Positions 52,664 through 61,650 are shown, counted from the first letter of the stretch. The stretch: 64,000 bases of DNA from Streptomyces bluensis (GCF_014650715.1 NZ_BMVM01000002.1:744001-808000), one strand, 5' to 3'. Translations and numbers: made by a program. Notes: a model not told the origin generated them from the sequence alone.

Positions 52664-53455
52664 ATGTCAGAAACGGTGCTACGGGTACCGTCTGGTGCTC
52701 CGGTCCGTCCCGTCCCCGCTCCCCCGGCCGGCCGTCCGGCCGTACGGCTCACACGTGTCTCGAAGTGGTTCGGGACGGCCGGGCGGCAGACCGTCCTGGA
52801 AGACGTCAGCCTGACCGTGCGCCGAGGCGAGTTCCTGTGCGTGCTCGGTGCCTCGGGATGCGGCAAGTCCACGCTGCTCAACCTGGTGGCGGGCCTGGAC
52901 CGGCCGTCCGCCGGGGACATCGACGTGTCCGGCGGGCGGCGCCCTGCCCTTATGTTCCAGGAGCACGCCCTGTTCCCCTGGCTCACCGCGGGCCGGAACA
53001 TCGAACTGGCCCTGCGGCTGCGCGGGGTGCCCCGGCGCGAGCGGCGGGAGGAGGCATTGCGGCTGCTGGAACTGGTGCGGCTGAAGGGCGCGTACGGCAA
53101 ACGGATCCACGAACTGTCCGGCGGGATGCGCCAACGGGTCGCCCTGGCACGGGCCCTCGCCCAGGACGGCGACGTGCTGCTGATGGACGAGCCGTTCGCG
53201 GCGCTCGACGCCATCACCCGGGACGTCCTGCACGAGGAACTTGCCCGCATCTGGTCGGAGCGGGGGCTCTCCGTCGTCTTCGTCACCCACAACGTCCGCG
53301 AGGCGGTCCGCCTCGGCCGCCGCGTCGTGCTGCTCTCCTCCCGACCGGGACGGATCGTCGGCGAGTGGAGTGCCGGCGACGCCCCTGAGGCCGCTCTGAC
53401 GGCCACGATCACGGACGCCCTGCGCAAGGAGATACGCCGTCATGGGCGCCGGTGA
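52664..53455 (+). CDS. ssuB: ABC ATPase, sulfonate/nitrate/taurine type
   Basis: A 263-residue ATPase. Walker A is LGASGCGKSTLLNLVAGLDRP near residue 60. The Q-loop is FQEHALFPWLTAGRNIELALRLRG, a form typical of SsuB/TauB/NrtD. Signature LSGGMRQRVALARAL and Walker B VLLMDEPFAALD follow, with the switch histidine in VFVTHNVREAVRLG. It powers uptake through SsuC. A 48-base spacer separates it from ssuA, and its last 14 bases overlap ssuC. Confidence 0.92.
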   Translation: MSETVLRVPSGAPVRPVPAPPAGRPAVRLTRVSKWFGTAGRQTVLEDVSLTVRRGEFLCVLGASGCGKSTLLNLVAGLDRPSAGDIDVSGGRRPALMFQEHALFPWLTAGRNIELALRLRGVPRRERREEALRLLELVRLKGAYGKRIHELSGGMRQRVALARALAQDGDVLLMDEPFAALDAITRDVLHEELARIWSERGLSVVFVTHNVREAVRLGRRVVLLSSRPGRIVGEWSAGDAPEAALTATITDALRKEIRRHGRR

Positions 53456-54359
53456 GACCGTGGAGAAGAACCCCGGCGCGGTGGCCGACACGGGCGGGGA
53501 GACGGCCGCGGTCGAGGCGGGGCTGGACGCACTGGAGAGCCCGCCGCGAGCGGCCGGGCGGCTGCCGCTCGGCCGGGTCCTGCGCGAGAAGGCGCTGCCG
53601 CCCCTCGCCGCCGCGGTACTGATCCTGCTCCTCTGGCAGGGCGCCTGCGCGGCCCACCTCAAACCCGACTACCTGCTGCCCTCCCCCGCCGACGTGTGGC
53701 GTGCGCTGAGCGACCAGTGGTACGAGGGCACGCTCTTGTCCACCGTGTGGAACAGCGTGCGGCGCGGCGCACTGGGCTTCGCGGTCGCGGTCGGCCTGGG
53801 CACGGCACTCGGGCTGCTGCTCTCCGCGATGCGGACGCTGCGCGTGGCGATCGGGCCGGTGCTGTCCGGGTTGCAGTCGCTGCCCTCGGTGGCGTGGGTG
53901 CCGGCCGCGATCGTCTGGTTCGGCCTCACCGACGCCACGCTCTACGCAGTGGTCCTGCTGGGCGCCGTACCGTCCGTCGCCAACGGACTGCTATCGGGCG
54001 TCGACCAGGTGCCGCCGCTGTACGTGCGGGCCGGGCGGACGCTTGGCGCCACCGGGGTCTCCGGAGTGCGGCACGTGCTGCTGCCGGCCGCGCTGCCCGG
54101 CTTCCTGGCCGGGCTCAAACAGGGCTGGGCGTTCTCCTGGCGGTCCCTGATGGCGGCGGAACTCATCGCCAGTTCACCCGAGCTGGGACTGGGGCTCGGG
54201 CAACTGTTGGAGAGTGCACGGTCGTACCAGGATATGGCGCTGGTGCTCGCGTCGATCGCGGAGATCCTGACCGTGGGGGTGGCCGTGGACCTGCTCCTGT
54301 TCGCCCCCGTGGAGCGGCGGGTGCTGCGCTCGCGGGGGCTGGCGGGGGCGCGTCGCTGA
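53442..54359 (+). CDS. ssuC: ABC permease, sulfonate/nitrate/taurine type
   Basis: A 305-residue permease. A hydrophilic lead of about 45 residues (Glu/Gly-rich) is followed by six membrane segments. The cytoplasmic coupling loop is GVDQVPPLYVRAGRTLGATGVSGVRHVLLPAALPGFLAGLKQGWAFSWRSLMAAELI, close to the EAA motif of the family. TVWNSVRRGALGFAVAVGLGTALG and VAWVPAAIVWFGLTDATLYAVVLLGAVPSV are typical SsuC segments. It is the last gene of the eight-gene operon, and an 11-bp hairpin lies 13 bases after its stop. Confidence 0.92.
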   Translation: MGAGETVEKNPGAVADTGGETAAVEAGLDALESPPRAAGRLPLGRVLREKALPPLAAAVLILLLWQGACAAHLKPDYLLPSPADVWRALSDQWYEGTLLSTVWNSVRRGALGFAVAVGLGTALGLLLSAMRTLRVAIGPVLSGLQSLPSVAWVPAAIVWFGLTDATLYAVVLLGAVPSVANGLLSGVDQVPPLYVRAGRTLGATGVSGVRHVLLPAALPGFLAGLKQGWAFSWRSLMAAELIASSPELGLGLGQLLESARSYQDMALVLASIAEILTVGVAVDLLLFAPVERRVLRSRGLAGARR

Positions 54360-54371
54360 GTCCGCCGCCCG

Positions 54372-54408
54372 GCCGGGGGCACGGGGAACCCGCACCGGTG
54401 CCCCCGGC
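54372..54408 (+). terminator. Hairpin terminator of the PKS/sulfation operon
   Basis: GCCGGGGGCAC (54372-54382) is complementary to GTGCCCCCGGC (54398-54408), an 11-base stem with a 15-base loop. It is placed directly after the ssuC stop and ahead of a convergent gene. No T-run follows. Confidence 0.75.
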
Positions 54409-54526
54409 GCCCTTTCCGCCGCTTTGGCCGCGCTGACCGGCGGGTCAACGTCCTGCGGGCCCTGTTGCGCGACGGACGGTGCTACGAACCCATACCCCCT
54501 GTCACAAACGCCGCTTGACAAAGAGA

Positions 54527-55801
54527 TTAGGAATCGTGGACGAGCAGGCTCTCCAGCGAAACGTGCGGGTCTGCCAGCGCCTCCGCGTCCACGGCGTTCC
54601 TCGCCCGGATCAGGGACTGGATCGGCTCAGTGACATCCCACACGTTCACATTCATCCCGGCCAGCACCCTGCCCTCCTTCAGCCAGAACGCGATGAACTC
54701 CCGCTTCCCCGCGTCCCCGCGGATCACCACTTCGTCGTACGACCCGGGCGGCGCCCACCCGGAGTACTCCATGCCCAGGTCGTACTGGTCGGTGAAGAAG
54801 TAGGGCACGCGATCGTAGGTGACCTCCTGGTCCAGCATCGCCCGTGCGGCGGCGGGGCCGCCGTTGAGGGCGTTCGCCCAGTGCTCCACCCGCAGCCGGG
54901 TGTCGAACAGGGCGAGGGGGAAGGAGGCCACGTCCCCGGCCGCGTAGACATGCGGATCGGACGTACGCAACCGCTCGTCCACCACGATGCCCCCGCCGTG
55001 GGCACGGTCGGCCACCTCCAGTCCGGCCGCCTCCGCGAGCGCGACCCGCGGGGCGGCGCCGATCGCCGCGAGCACGTCATGCGCCGGATGCTCCTCCCCC
55101 GTGTCCGTACGCGCGGCCAGCACCATGCCGTCCTGGCCCACGATCTCGGTGAGCCTCGCGCCGAAGTGGAAGCGCACGCCGTGCTCGCGGTGCAGTTCGG
55201 CGAAGAGGCCCCCGACCTCGGGGCCCAGCACGGAGTGCAGCGGGGTGGCCTCGGGTTCGACGACCGTGACCTCCGCGCCGTACTCGCGGGCGGCCGCCGC
55301 GACCTCCAGGCCGATCCAGCCGGCGCCCGCGATCACGAGGTGGCCGTTGTCACGGCCGAGGGCGTGGAGGACGCCCTTGAGGCGGTCGGCGTGGGCGAGG
55401 CGGCGCAGGTGGTGGACGCCGGCCAGGTCCGTGCCGGGGATGTCGAGGCGGCGCGGCTCGGCGCCGGTCGCGAGGAGCAGCCTGTCGTAGTGGACGAGGG
55501 TGTGGTCGTCACCGAAGCGGACGGTCCGGGCGGCGCGGTCGATGGCGTCGACGGTCTGGCCGAGGTGCAGCTCGATGTCGTTGCGCGCGTACCAGGAGGG
55601 CTCGTGGACGAAGACGCTGTCGCGTTCGTCCTTGCCCAGCAGATAGCCCTTGGAGAGAGGCGGGCGCTCGTAGGGGTGATCGCGTTCGTCGCAGATCAGT
55701 ATCACGCGGCCGGTGAAGCCCTCCGCCCGGAGCGTCTCGGCCGCCTTGGCGCCGGCCAGTCCTCCTCCGACGATGACGAATGTCTGATCCGCGTCGACCA
55801 C
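54527..55801 (-). CDS. FAD-dependent pyridine-nucleotide oxidoreductase
   Basis: A 424-residue ferredoxin/rubredoxin-reductase-like flavoprotein. The FAD motif is FVIVGGGLAGAKAAETLRAEG at the N-terminus. YDRLLLATGAEPRRL and the NAD-binding motif LVIAGAGWIGLEVAAAAREYG lie near residue 145. VYAAGDVASFPLALF near residue 265 is the second FAD contact. The C-terminal domain is of the reductase type. No redox-active CxxxxC is present. I chose GTG 55801 because GGAGGAAA precedes it. The frame is open to 55861 without such a site. It would pass electrons to a ferredoxin-like partner. P450 support is possible but not shown. Confidence 0.92.
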   Translation of the reverse strand: MVDADQTFVIVGGGLAGAKAAETLRAEGFTGRVILICDERDHPYERPPLSKGYLLGKDERDSVFVHEPSWYARNDIELHLGQTVDAIDRAARTVRFGDDHTLVHYDRLLLATGAEPRRLDIPGTDLAGVHHLRRLAHADRLKGVLHALGRDNGHLVIAGAGWIGLEVAAAAREYGAEVTVVEPEATPLHSVLGPEVGGLFAELHREHGVRFHFGARLTEIVGQDGMVLAARTDTGEEHPAHDVLAAIGAAPRVALAEAAGLEVADRAHGGGIVVDERLRTSDPHVYAAGDVASFPLALFDTRLRVEHWANALNGGPAAARAMLDQEVTYDRVPYFFTDQYDLGMEYSGWAPPGSYDEVVIRGDAGKREFIAFWLKEGRVLAGMNVNVWDVTEPIQSLIRARNAVDAEALADPHVSLESLLVHDS

Positions 55802-55970
55802 TTGTTTCCTCCTGCCGAGGTGCGGGGTGACCCCCGGATGAACATTGCGCCAGTTGAACATTGCGGTGCCGCCACATGCGAGCGTCCCGCACGGAGCGTG
55901 ATGCGGGAAGAGGGAGTGGCCCGATCAGGCCACGCAGGGTCACGCCCGTCCCCCTCCAGGATCACTGCTG

Positions 55971-57272
55971 TCACATGTGCCCGGTGAGTCTCGTGTGCAA
56001 CGTGCGCGCCGAGGCATCGGTGAGGGAGGCGATCTGATCGACGATCACGCGCTTGCGGGCGCGGTCGTCGGCCGCCCCGTCGAACAGGGCACGGAACTGT
56101 GGTTCGAGTCCGTCCGGTGCGCGGGCGGTGAGCGCCTCGGCGAGCTCGGCGACGATGATCCGCTGGTCGGCGCGGAGCCGTTCGTGCTCGGCGCGCTGGA
56201 TGACGTACCGGTCGGCGACGGCCTTGAGCACGGCGCACTCCAGCCGGGCCTCGCGCGGGACGACCAGTTCGGCCGCGTACCTCGTGAGCCGTCCGCTGCC
56301 GTACGCCGCCCGGGTCGCGCCCTCGGCGGCCAGGCAGAAGCGGCCGATGAGCTGGCTGGTGGCGTCCTTGAGGCGGGCCTGCGCGACGGCCGTTCCGTCG
56401 TAGCCGTGCGGCCACCACTCCTGGTCGAGGAGGCGGTCGAGGGCCTCGGCGAGCTCGGCGGGGTCCGTGTCGGCGGGGGCGTACCGGCCGAGGGCGACGG
56501 CGAAGACCGACTGCCGCTCGGGCTCGGCGTACAGACAGCCCGGGTCGATGTGGCCCGCGTGCAGACCGTCCTCGAAGTCGTGCACCGAGTACGCCACGTC
56601 GTCCGACCAGTCCATGACCTGGGCCTCGAAGCAGGTGCGCTGCTCGGGGGCGCCCTTGCGGATCCAGTCGAAGACCGGCCGGTCGTCCTCGTAGACGCCG
56701 AACTTCGGGGAGGCGGGGGCGGTGGGGTGACCGCCGCGCGGCCAGGGGTACTTGGTGGCGGCGTCGAGGGCGGCGCGGGTGAGGTTGAGGCCGACGGAGC
56801 CCTCCGGGGTGAAGCGTTTGGGTTCGAGACGGGTGAGGAGTCTCAGGGACTGGGCGTTGCCCTCGAAGCCGCCGCAGTCCTCCGCGAACCCGTTCAGCAC
56901 CTGTTCGCCGTTGTGGCCGAAGGGCGGGTGGCCGAGGTCGTGGGAGAGGCAGGCGGCCTCGACGAGGTCGGGGTCGCAGCCGAGGGCGGCGCCGAGCTCG
57001 CGGCCGACCTGGGCGCACTCCAGGGAATGGGTGAGGCGGGTGCGGGGGCTGGCGTCCCAGACATGGCTTCGGGTGCCCGGTGTGACGACCTGGGTCTTGC
57101 CGGCCAGGCGGCGCAGCGCCGCGGAGTGCAGTACCCGCGCGCGGTCGCGTTGGAAGGCGGTGCGGCCGGGGCGTTTGTCGGGTTCCGCCGCCCATCGCTC
57201 GACGGCGGTCTCGTCGTACGCGTCGGGTGCGAAGGGTTCGTTGCCTGCTGCCTTGGGTGGGGTGCCTTCCAT
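55971..57272 (-). CDS. dgt: Deoxyguanosinetriphosphate triphosphohydrolase-like protein
   Basis: A 433-residue HD-domain dNTPase. The opening [24 protein letters not shown] near residue 40 and the metal ligands in [17 protein letters not shown] (H), [17 protein letters not shown] (HD) and [18 protein letters not shown] (D) are all in place. The C-terminal half matches the bacterial dGTPase-like type 2 group. It hydrolyses dNTPs to deoxynucleosides and triphosphate. In many actinobacteria dgt lies beside dnaG. Here 14 kb separates them, consistent with an insertion between the two. Confidence 0.94.
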   Translation of the reverse strand: MEGTPPKAAGNEPFAPDAYDETAVERWAAEPDKRPGRTAFQRDRARVLHSAALRRLAGKTQVVTPGTRSHVWDASPRTRLTHSLECAQVGRELGAALGCDPDLVEAACLSHDLGHPPFGHNGEQVLNGFAEDCGGFEGNAQSLRLLTRLEPKRFTPEGSVGLNLTRAALDAATKYPWPRGGHPTAPASPKFGVYEDDRPVFDWIRKGAPEQRTCFEAQVMDWSDDVAYSVHDFEDGLHAGHIDPGCLYAEPERQSVFAVALGRYAPADTDPAELAEALDRLLDQEWWPHGYDGTAVAQARLKDATSQLIGRFCLAAEGATRAAYGSGRLTRYAAELVVPREARLECAVLKAVADRYVIQRAEHERLRADQRIIVAELAEALTARAPDGLEPQFRALFDGAADDRARKRVIVDQIASLTDASARTLHTRLTGHM

Positions 57273-57337
57273 GTCCCGACAGTAAACGCAGGCAGCGACA
57301 AACGGGACGTTGCGGTCCGGTCAAGCGGGGCGTGGCG

Positions 57338-58156
57338 TCAGGCCGTGGCCAGTGCTGGTGCGGTCGCGCCCGCCGGGACCCTCGCGGCCTCGTCGTAGCG
57401 GTGCAGGACCAGGCGGGCCATCGCCGGGTGGGCGCCGAGGGGGGCGGCGGCGATCCAGGGGGCCGCGTCGGCGCACTCGGTGGCGAAACGGCCCGGTGCG
57501 GTGAAGTAGGAGGCGACGGCGACCAGATGGCGGCCGCGGGCGGCCAGGGCACGTACCGCCTCCGGGACCGTGGGCGCGGCGGCGGAGGCGTACGCGGGCA
57601 GAACGGGGACGCCGAGGCGTTCGGCGAGGAGTCCGGCGGTGCGGCGGGTGTCCACGGCCGCGTCGGGGTCGCGGGAGCCGGCGGCGGCGAGTACGACGCC
57701 GCTCGAACGGCGCTCGGCCCCGGTCGTCGGCGTGTGCCAGCCGGCCTCGACGAGCCGCTCGTACAGGGTGTCCACGAGCAGGGCGTGCGGGCCCAGGGGC
57801 GTCGCGAACCGGGCCCGCACCCCGGACGCGGCCGCCATCCGGGGGATGTCCTGCTTGACGTGGTAGCCGCGGCTGAGGAGCAGCGGTACGAGGACGGCGC
57901 CGTCCGCCTCCTGGTCGCCGAGGGCGCGCGGAGCGCCGAGGGCGGCGAGGGTGTCGGGGAGCAGGGGCTCGTTGAGCTCGATGTGCCCGAGATGCACGGG
58001 CAGGCCGGGCCGCAGCTCGCGCACGCGGTCGACGAGGGCGTGCACGGTGGCGAGGGTGCGCGGGTCGCGGCTGCCGTGCGCCACGAGGACGAGCGCGGGC
58101 GGCGGGGCGGGGCGCCGGGTCCCGTCGGAGGTGACGAGGCTGAGCCGGGTGGTCAT
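57338..58156 (-). CDS. Sirohydrochlorin chelatase-like protein (CbiX/SirB)
   Basis: A 272-residue protein of two repeated CbiX halves. The first opens PALVLVAHGSRDPRTLATVHALVDRVRE, with the active-site histidine in AHGSRD and a second one in HLGHIELNEP. The second half opens GVVLAAAGSRDPDAAVDTRRTAG, where the HGS motif has become AGS, so only the first half keeps the metal-site His. It would insert Fe, Co or Ni into sirohydrochlorin for siroheme or cobalamin. Siroheme is needed by sulfite and nitrite reductases, but neither is in this window. Confidence 0.9.
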   Translation of the reverse strand: MTTRLSLVTSDGTRRPAPPPALVLVAHGSRDPRTLATVHALVDRVRELRPGLPVHLGHIELNEPLLPDTLAALGAPRALGDQEADGAVLVPLLLSRGYHVKQDIPRMAAASGVRARFATPLGPHALLVDTLYERLVEAGWHTPTTGAERRSSGVVLAAAGSRDPDAAVDTRRTAGLLAERLGVPVLPAYASAAAPTVPEAVRALAARGRHLVAVASYFTAPGRFATECADAAPWIAAAPLGAHPAMARLVLHRYDEAARVPAGATAPALATA

Positions 58157-58379
58157 GAACCGATCGTCGCCGCAGGACGTTGCCGAGCCGTTGCACGGGC
58201 GTGACGGGTGTTTTCCGGGGGTTCACGGTGCGGTGACCCGGCTGTGTGAGGTGCGGTGACCAGCGACTTTGTTCGCGGAGAGTGAACCTGGTCACGTCGT
58301 GGGGCGAACCGGATCGCTGGGTGCGGCGTCTTCGTTGATCGACATACCAGCTCTCACACGTCTCAGGGGGATTCCCGTC

Positions 58380-59051
58380 ATGCGCCTGCCGCGGCTGCCA
58401 CGTACCCGTGCCGGGCAGCGGCGGGCCGTACAGGTGGTGATGGTGCTGTGTGCGCTGGCGCTGCTGCCGGCGACGTGGATTTTCCTCGCGGCGGGTGACC
58501 GGTTGCGGACGACCGACAGCGTGCCGCGGACCGATGTGGCCGTGGTGTTCGGCGCCGGGCTGCGGGGCGGCGAGCCCTCGCCGCCCCTCGCGCGTCGGCT
58601 GGACGCGGCGGCGGAGCTGTACCGGGAGGGGCGTATCGAGGTCGTGCTCGTGAGCGGGGACAACAGTCGTGAGGACTACGACGAGCCGGACGCGATGCGG
58701 GCGTATCTGACGGAGCGGGGCGTTCCCGATGCGCGCATCGTGAGTGACTACGCCGGGTTCGACACGTGGGACTCGTGTGTGCGGGCCAGAAGGATCTTCG
58801 GGGTGGATCGTGCGGTGCTCATCAGTCAGGGGTTCCACATACGGCGGGCGGTTGCTCTGTGTGAGGCGGCTGGGGTGCGGTCGTACGGGGTCGGGGTTGC
58901 TGATCGACGCAATGTGACCTGGTACTACGGCGGTGTGCGGGAGATCTTCGCTGCGGGGAAGGCGGCGGTGGATGCGGTGTTCGAGCCGGATCCGCGGTTC
59001 CTGGGGCCGCAGGAGTCGGGAGTGGAGCGGGCGTTGGGGGCTGCGCGGTAG
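58380..59051 (+). CDS. SanA/YdcF-like DUF218 membrane protein
   Basis: A 223-residue protein with an Arg-rich start and a single membrane anchor (VVMVLCALALLPATWIFLAAG). A DUF218 domain follows: DVAVVFGAGLRGGEPSPPLARRLDAAAELYREGRIEVVLVSGDN, then EPDAMRAYLTERGVPDARIVSDYAGFDTWDSCVRARRIFG and VLISQGFHIRRAVALCEAAGV. SanA in enterobacteria contributes to envelope barrier function. The biochemical activity of the family is not settled. ATG 58380 has AGGGGG nine bases upstream. It is divergent from the chelatase-like gene. Confidence 0.88.
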   Translation: MRLPRLPRTRAGQRRAVQVVMVLCALALLPATWIFLAAGDRLRTTDSVPRTDVAVVFGAGLRGGEPSPPLARRLDAAAELYREGRIEVVLVSGDNSREDYDEPDAMRAYLTERGVPDARIVSDYAGFDTWDSCVRARRIFGVDRAVLISQGFHIRRAVALCEAAGVRSYGVGVADRRNVTWYYGGVREIFAAGKAAVDAVFEPDPRFLGPQESGVERALGAAR

Positions 59052-59083
59052 GTCGTGGGGCGGTTCCCGGGGTCTGAAAGCGG

Positions 59084-59113
59084 AGCACCAGCACCAGCAC
59101 CAGCACCAGCACC
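59084..59113. repeat. AGCACC hexanucleotide microsatellite, five copies
   Basis: Five perfect AGCACC units lie 33 bases after the stop of the SanA-like gene. The tract is outside any accepted gene and is prone to slippage. Confidence 0.9.
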
Positions 59114-59199
59114 ACGGTTGCCGCCGGCTACCCCCCGGAACAGCGTCCCACGACGGTGAGCGTGCGTGCACCGACGGCGCGAGTCCTCGCCTGGCGAGC

Positions 59200-59249
59200 A
59201 ACCATGCATGTTCATGCCACAACATGGATGGTTACGCCATGGACATGGC
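59200..59249. promoter_or_regulatory. Two inverted repeats upstream of the amine oxidase operon
   Basis: AACCATGCATGTT (59200-59212) and AACATGGATGGTT (59221-59233) form a 13-base inverted repeat with one mismatch and an 8-base centre. A perfect GCCATG-GA-CATGGC palindrome (59236-59249) follows. The locality is more AT-rich than the surroundings and ends 137 bases before the amine oxidase start. These look like operator sites for an unknown regulator of the oxidase/RidA pair. Confidence 0.6.
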
Positions 59250-59386
59250 ATTGCAACACCTCAAACGAAAGCTGAGGGGGCCTTCCGCTCCCACCAGCAA
59301 CACACCCCCCATGTGGCCGGGCTACGGGCTAGAACGATGCGCCCCCGGCCAGTCCCGTGCCGCGGGCGCCGGCAAGGGAGGAACGA

Positions 59387-60988
59387 ATGGCTCAACAGGC
59401 ATCTCGCCGCAACTTCCTGAGATCCGTCGGTGTCGCGGGCGGCGCCGGAGTGCTGTACTCGGCGATGGGGGCACTGGGTCTGGCGCCCGTCCCGGACGTA
59501 CGGGCCGCGGAGTACCGGGCGCCCCAGCGGAGCGACTTCGCGCTGACCGGACGGAGCGGACGGAAGGTCCTCGTACTCGGCGGCGGCATAGCCGGCCTGG
59601 CGACGGCCTACGAGCTCGGCAAGGCCGGTTACGACTGCCGGATCCTGGAAGCGAAGGACCGCCCCGGCGGCCGCAACTGGACGGTCCGCGGCGGCACGAA
59701 ACTGACCGATCTGGACGGGCGCACCCAGACGGCGTCCTTCACCGAGGGCCAGTACATGAACGCGGGACCGGCCCGGCTGCCGCAGTCCCATGTCACGCTC
59801 GACTACTGTCGCGAACTCGGCGTACCGCTTGAGGTGTTCACCAATCAGAACGCCAACGCGTACATCTACCACGAGAAGAGCGACGCGCTGGCAGGGAATC
59901 CGATCCGCTGGCGCACCGCGAAGGCCGATGTCTACGGCTATGTCTCCGAACTGCTCGCCAAGGCCACGGACCGGGGGGCCCTCGACAAGGAACTGACTGC
60001 CGCCGACAAGGAGAGGCTGATCGCGTTCCTTCAGAACTTCGGCGCCATCAAGGGCAAGGCCGACAACTACGCCTACACGGGCACCGACCGGCGCGGCTAC
60101 ACGGTCGAGCCGGGTGCGGCCTTCCAGGAGGGCAAGGTCCTCGGCACGGTGCCGTCGCTGTCGGACGTCATCGCGAGCGGCGTCGGGCAGCGCTTCTCGT
60201 TCGAGTTCGGCTACGACCAGGCCATGCTGATGTTCCAGCCGGTGGGCGGCATGGACGCGATCCCGTACGCGCTCGCGAAGGCCGTCGGCCGGGACCGGAT
60301 CACCTACGGCGCCAAGGCCCTGGAGGTCAATGACCTCCAGGACGGCGCCGAGGTCACCTACCAGGACGCGCATGGCCGGACCCGCACCCAGCGCGCCGAC
60401 TTCGTCGTGGCGGCCGTCCCGCCCATGGTCATGGCCCGGATCAAGCACAACCTGGGCTCCGACATCACCGCGGCGCTGAAGTACCCCGTCCCGACCCCCG
60501 TCGGCAAGGTCGGGCTTGAGTACCGAAGCCGCTGGTGGGAGAAGGACCAGCACATATACGGCGGCATCACGCCGACCGACACGGACCTGTCCACCATCTG
60601 GTACCCCTCGTACGGCTACCAGGGCCGCCGCGGCACGCTCATCGGCTACTACAACTTCGGCGCCAACGCCCTCGCGTACAGCGACCTGTCGCACGCGGAG
60701 CGCGTCGAACGGGCGGTGAGCCGGGGCGTGAAGATCCACGGCGACAAGTACCGCACCGAACTCGACCGGTCCTTCAGCGTGGCCTGGCACCGTACCCCCC
60801 ACATCGAGGCGGGCTGGGTGGGCTGGCCCTCGCAGAGCGGCCCGGAGTACGCCCTGCTCAACAAGCCCGCGGGCCATGTCTACTTCGCCGGCGACTGGCT
60901 CAGCCACGTCATCGCCTGGCAGCACGGCGCGTTCTCCTCGGCCCGCAAGGTCGTGACCGAGATCCACGAGAGGGTGATGTCCGCATGA
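59387..60988 (+). CDS. Tat-exported flavin monoamine/L-amino-acid oxidase
   Basis: A 533-residue flavoprotein with a Tat signal (SRRNFLRSVGVAGGAG) and cleavage near VRAAE at residue 41. The FAD dinucleotide fold is KVLVLGGGIAGLATAYELGKAG near residue 60, followed by AKDRPGGRNWTVRGG and NAGPARLPQSH. The C-terminal FAD contact GHVYFAGDWLSHVIAWQHGAFSSA is also standard for the amine oxidase family. It would oxidise an amine or amino acid to an imine, releasing peroxide outside the cell. ATG 59387 has GGGAGGAA upstream. The stop overlaps the RidA-like gene as ATGA. Confidence 0.92.
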   Translation: MAQQASRRNFLRSVGVAGGAGVLYSAMGALGLAPVPDVRAAEYRAPQRSDFALTGRSGRKVLVLGGGIAGLATAYELGKAGYDCRILEAKDRPGGRNWTVRGGTKLTDLDGRTQTASFTEGQYMNAGPARLPQSHVTLDYCRELGVPLEVFTNQNANAYIYHEKSDALAGNPIRWRTAKADVYGYVSELLAKATDRGALDKELTAADKERLIAFLQNFGAIKGKADNYAYTGTDRRGYTVEPGAAFQEGKVLGTVPSLSDVIASGVGQRFSFEFGYDQAMLMFQPVGGMDAIPYALAKAVGRDRITYGAKALEVNDLQDGAEVTYQDAHGRTRTQRADFVVAAVPPMVMARIKHNLGSDITAALKYPVPTPVGKVGLEYRSRWWEKDQHIYGGITPTDTDLSTIWYPSYGYQGRRGTLIGYYNFGANALAYSDLSHAERVERAVSRGVKIHGDKYRTELDRSFSVAWHRTPHIEAGWVGWPSQSGPEYALLNKPAGHVYFAGDWLSHVIAWQHGAFSSARKVVTEIHERVMSA

Positions 60989-61626
60989 AGCGTGGTACGA
61001 AGGTACTGATCGGTGCGGCTCTGACCGGTTCGCTCCTCACCGGCGGTACCGCGCTGGCCGAGGGGCGAGGCTGGTGGCCCGACCCGAAGCAGGTACGCGT
61101 CATGCTGCCCGACGGCGTGTCCAACCCGTCCATCGCCAACGGCGTGGCGACCGGCAGAGACGTGGCCTCCTACCAGAGCAGCGGCCTCGGCCCCTCCGCG
61201 CTCAATCCCGCCGCGCCGGCGGGCACGCCGGAGCGCTATACGGACCCCTCCCTCACCGAGGGGGCGCAAGGCGTCACGATCACCGAGGCGCAGGCCCTCG
61301 TCGTGCTGCGCAACATCAAGACGAACCTCGAAGCCGCGGGCCTGACACCGGCCGATGTCATCACGATGAAGTGCTATCTGATGAAACCGCCGGGCTCCGA
61401 GAGCGCCGACTACGCGGGCTGGAACCGGGCGTACCGGCAGTACTTCGCCAACGTCGACCTGAAGTCGAACGAGGTGGTACCGGTACCCATGGGCACCTCG
61501 GCCGCCAAGCCGCCGCTCCTCGCCAACAAGGCCCGGCCGGCACGGGCAACGATGGAGGTCGCCTCCTTGGCGGTGCAGGGCTGGCTCGTCGAGGTGGAGG
61601 TGACGGCGGCCTACCGGACGCGCTGA
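60985..61626 (+). CDS. Exported RidA/YjgF-like protein
   Basis: A 213-residue protein with a Sec signal peptide (KRGTKVLIGAALTGSLLTGGTALA, cleavage near residue 24) and a RidA-fold domain. ITEAQALVVLRNIKTNLEAAGLTPADVITMKCYLM near residue 95 is the family's central helix and strand. The conserved arginine strand appears as KARPARATMEVASLAVQGWLVEVEVTAAY, close to the usual PARx...VxxLxxxxxVEIE. RidA proteins hydrolyse reactive imines and enamines. Coupling by ATGA to an exported amine oxidase that would form imines gives a coherent two-step extracellular deamination. Exported RidA proteins are less common than cytosolic ones. Confidence 0.88.
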   Translation: MKRGTKVLIGAALTGSLLTGGTALAEGRGWWPDPKQVRVMLPDGVSNPSIANGVATGRDVASYQSSGLGPSALNPAAPAGTPERYTDPSLTEGAQGVTITEAQALVVLRNIKTNLEAAGLTPADVITMKCYLMKPPGSESADYAGWNRAYRQYFANVDLKSNEVVPVPMGTSAAKPPLLANKARPARATMEVASLAVQGWLVEVEVTAAYRTR

Positions 61627-61650
61627 CGAGCACTGCCCACCGGGGCCATG

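Noticed and set aside
54527..55801. FAD reductase as part of the PKS/sulfation operon
   Set aside because: It is convergent to that operon and lies after the operon's terminator hairpin.
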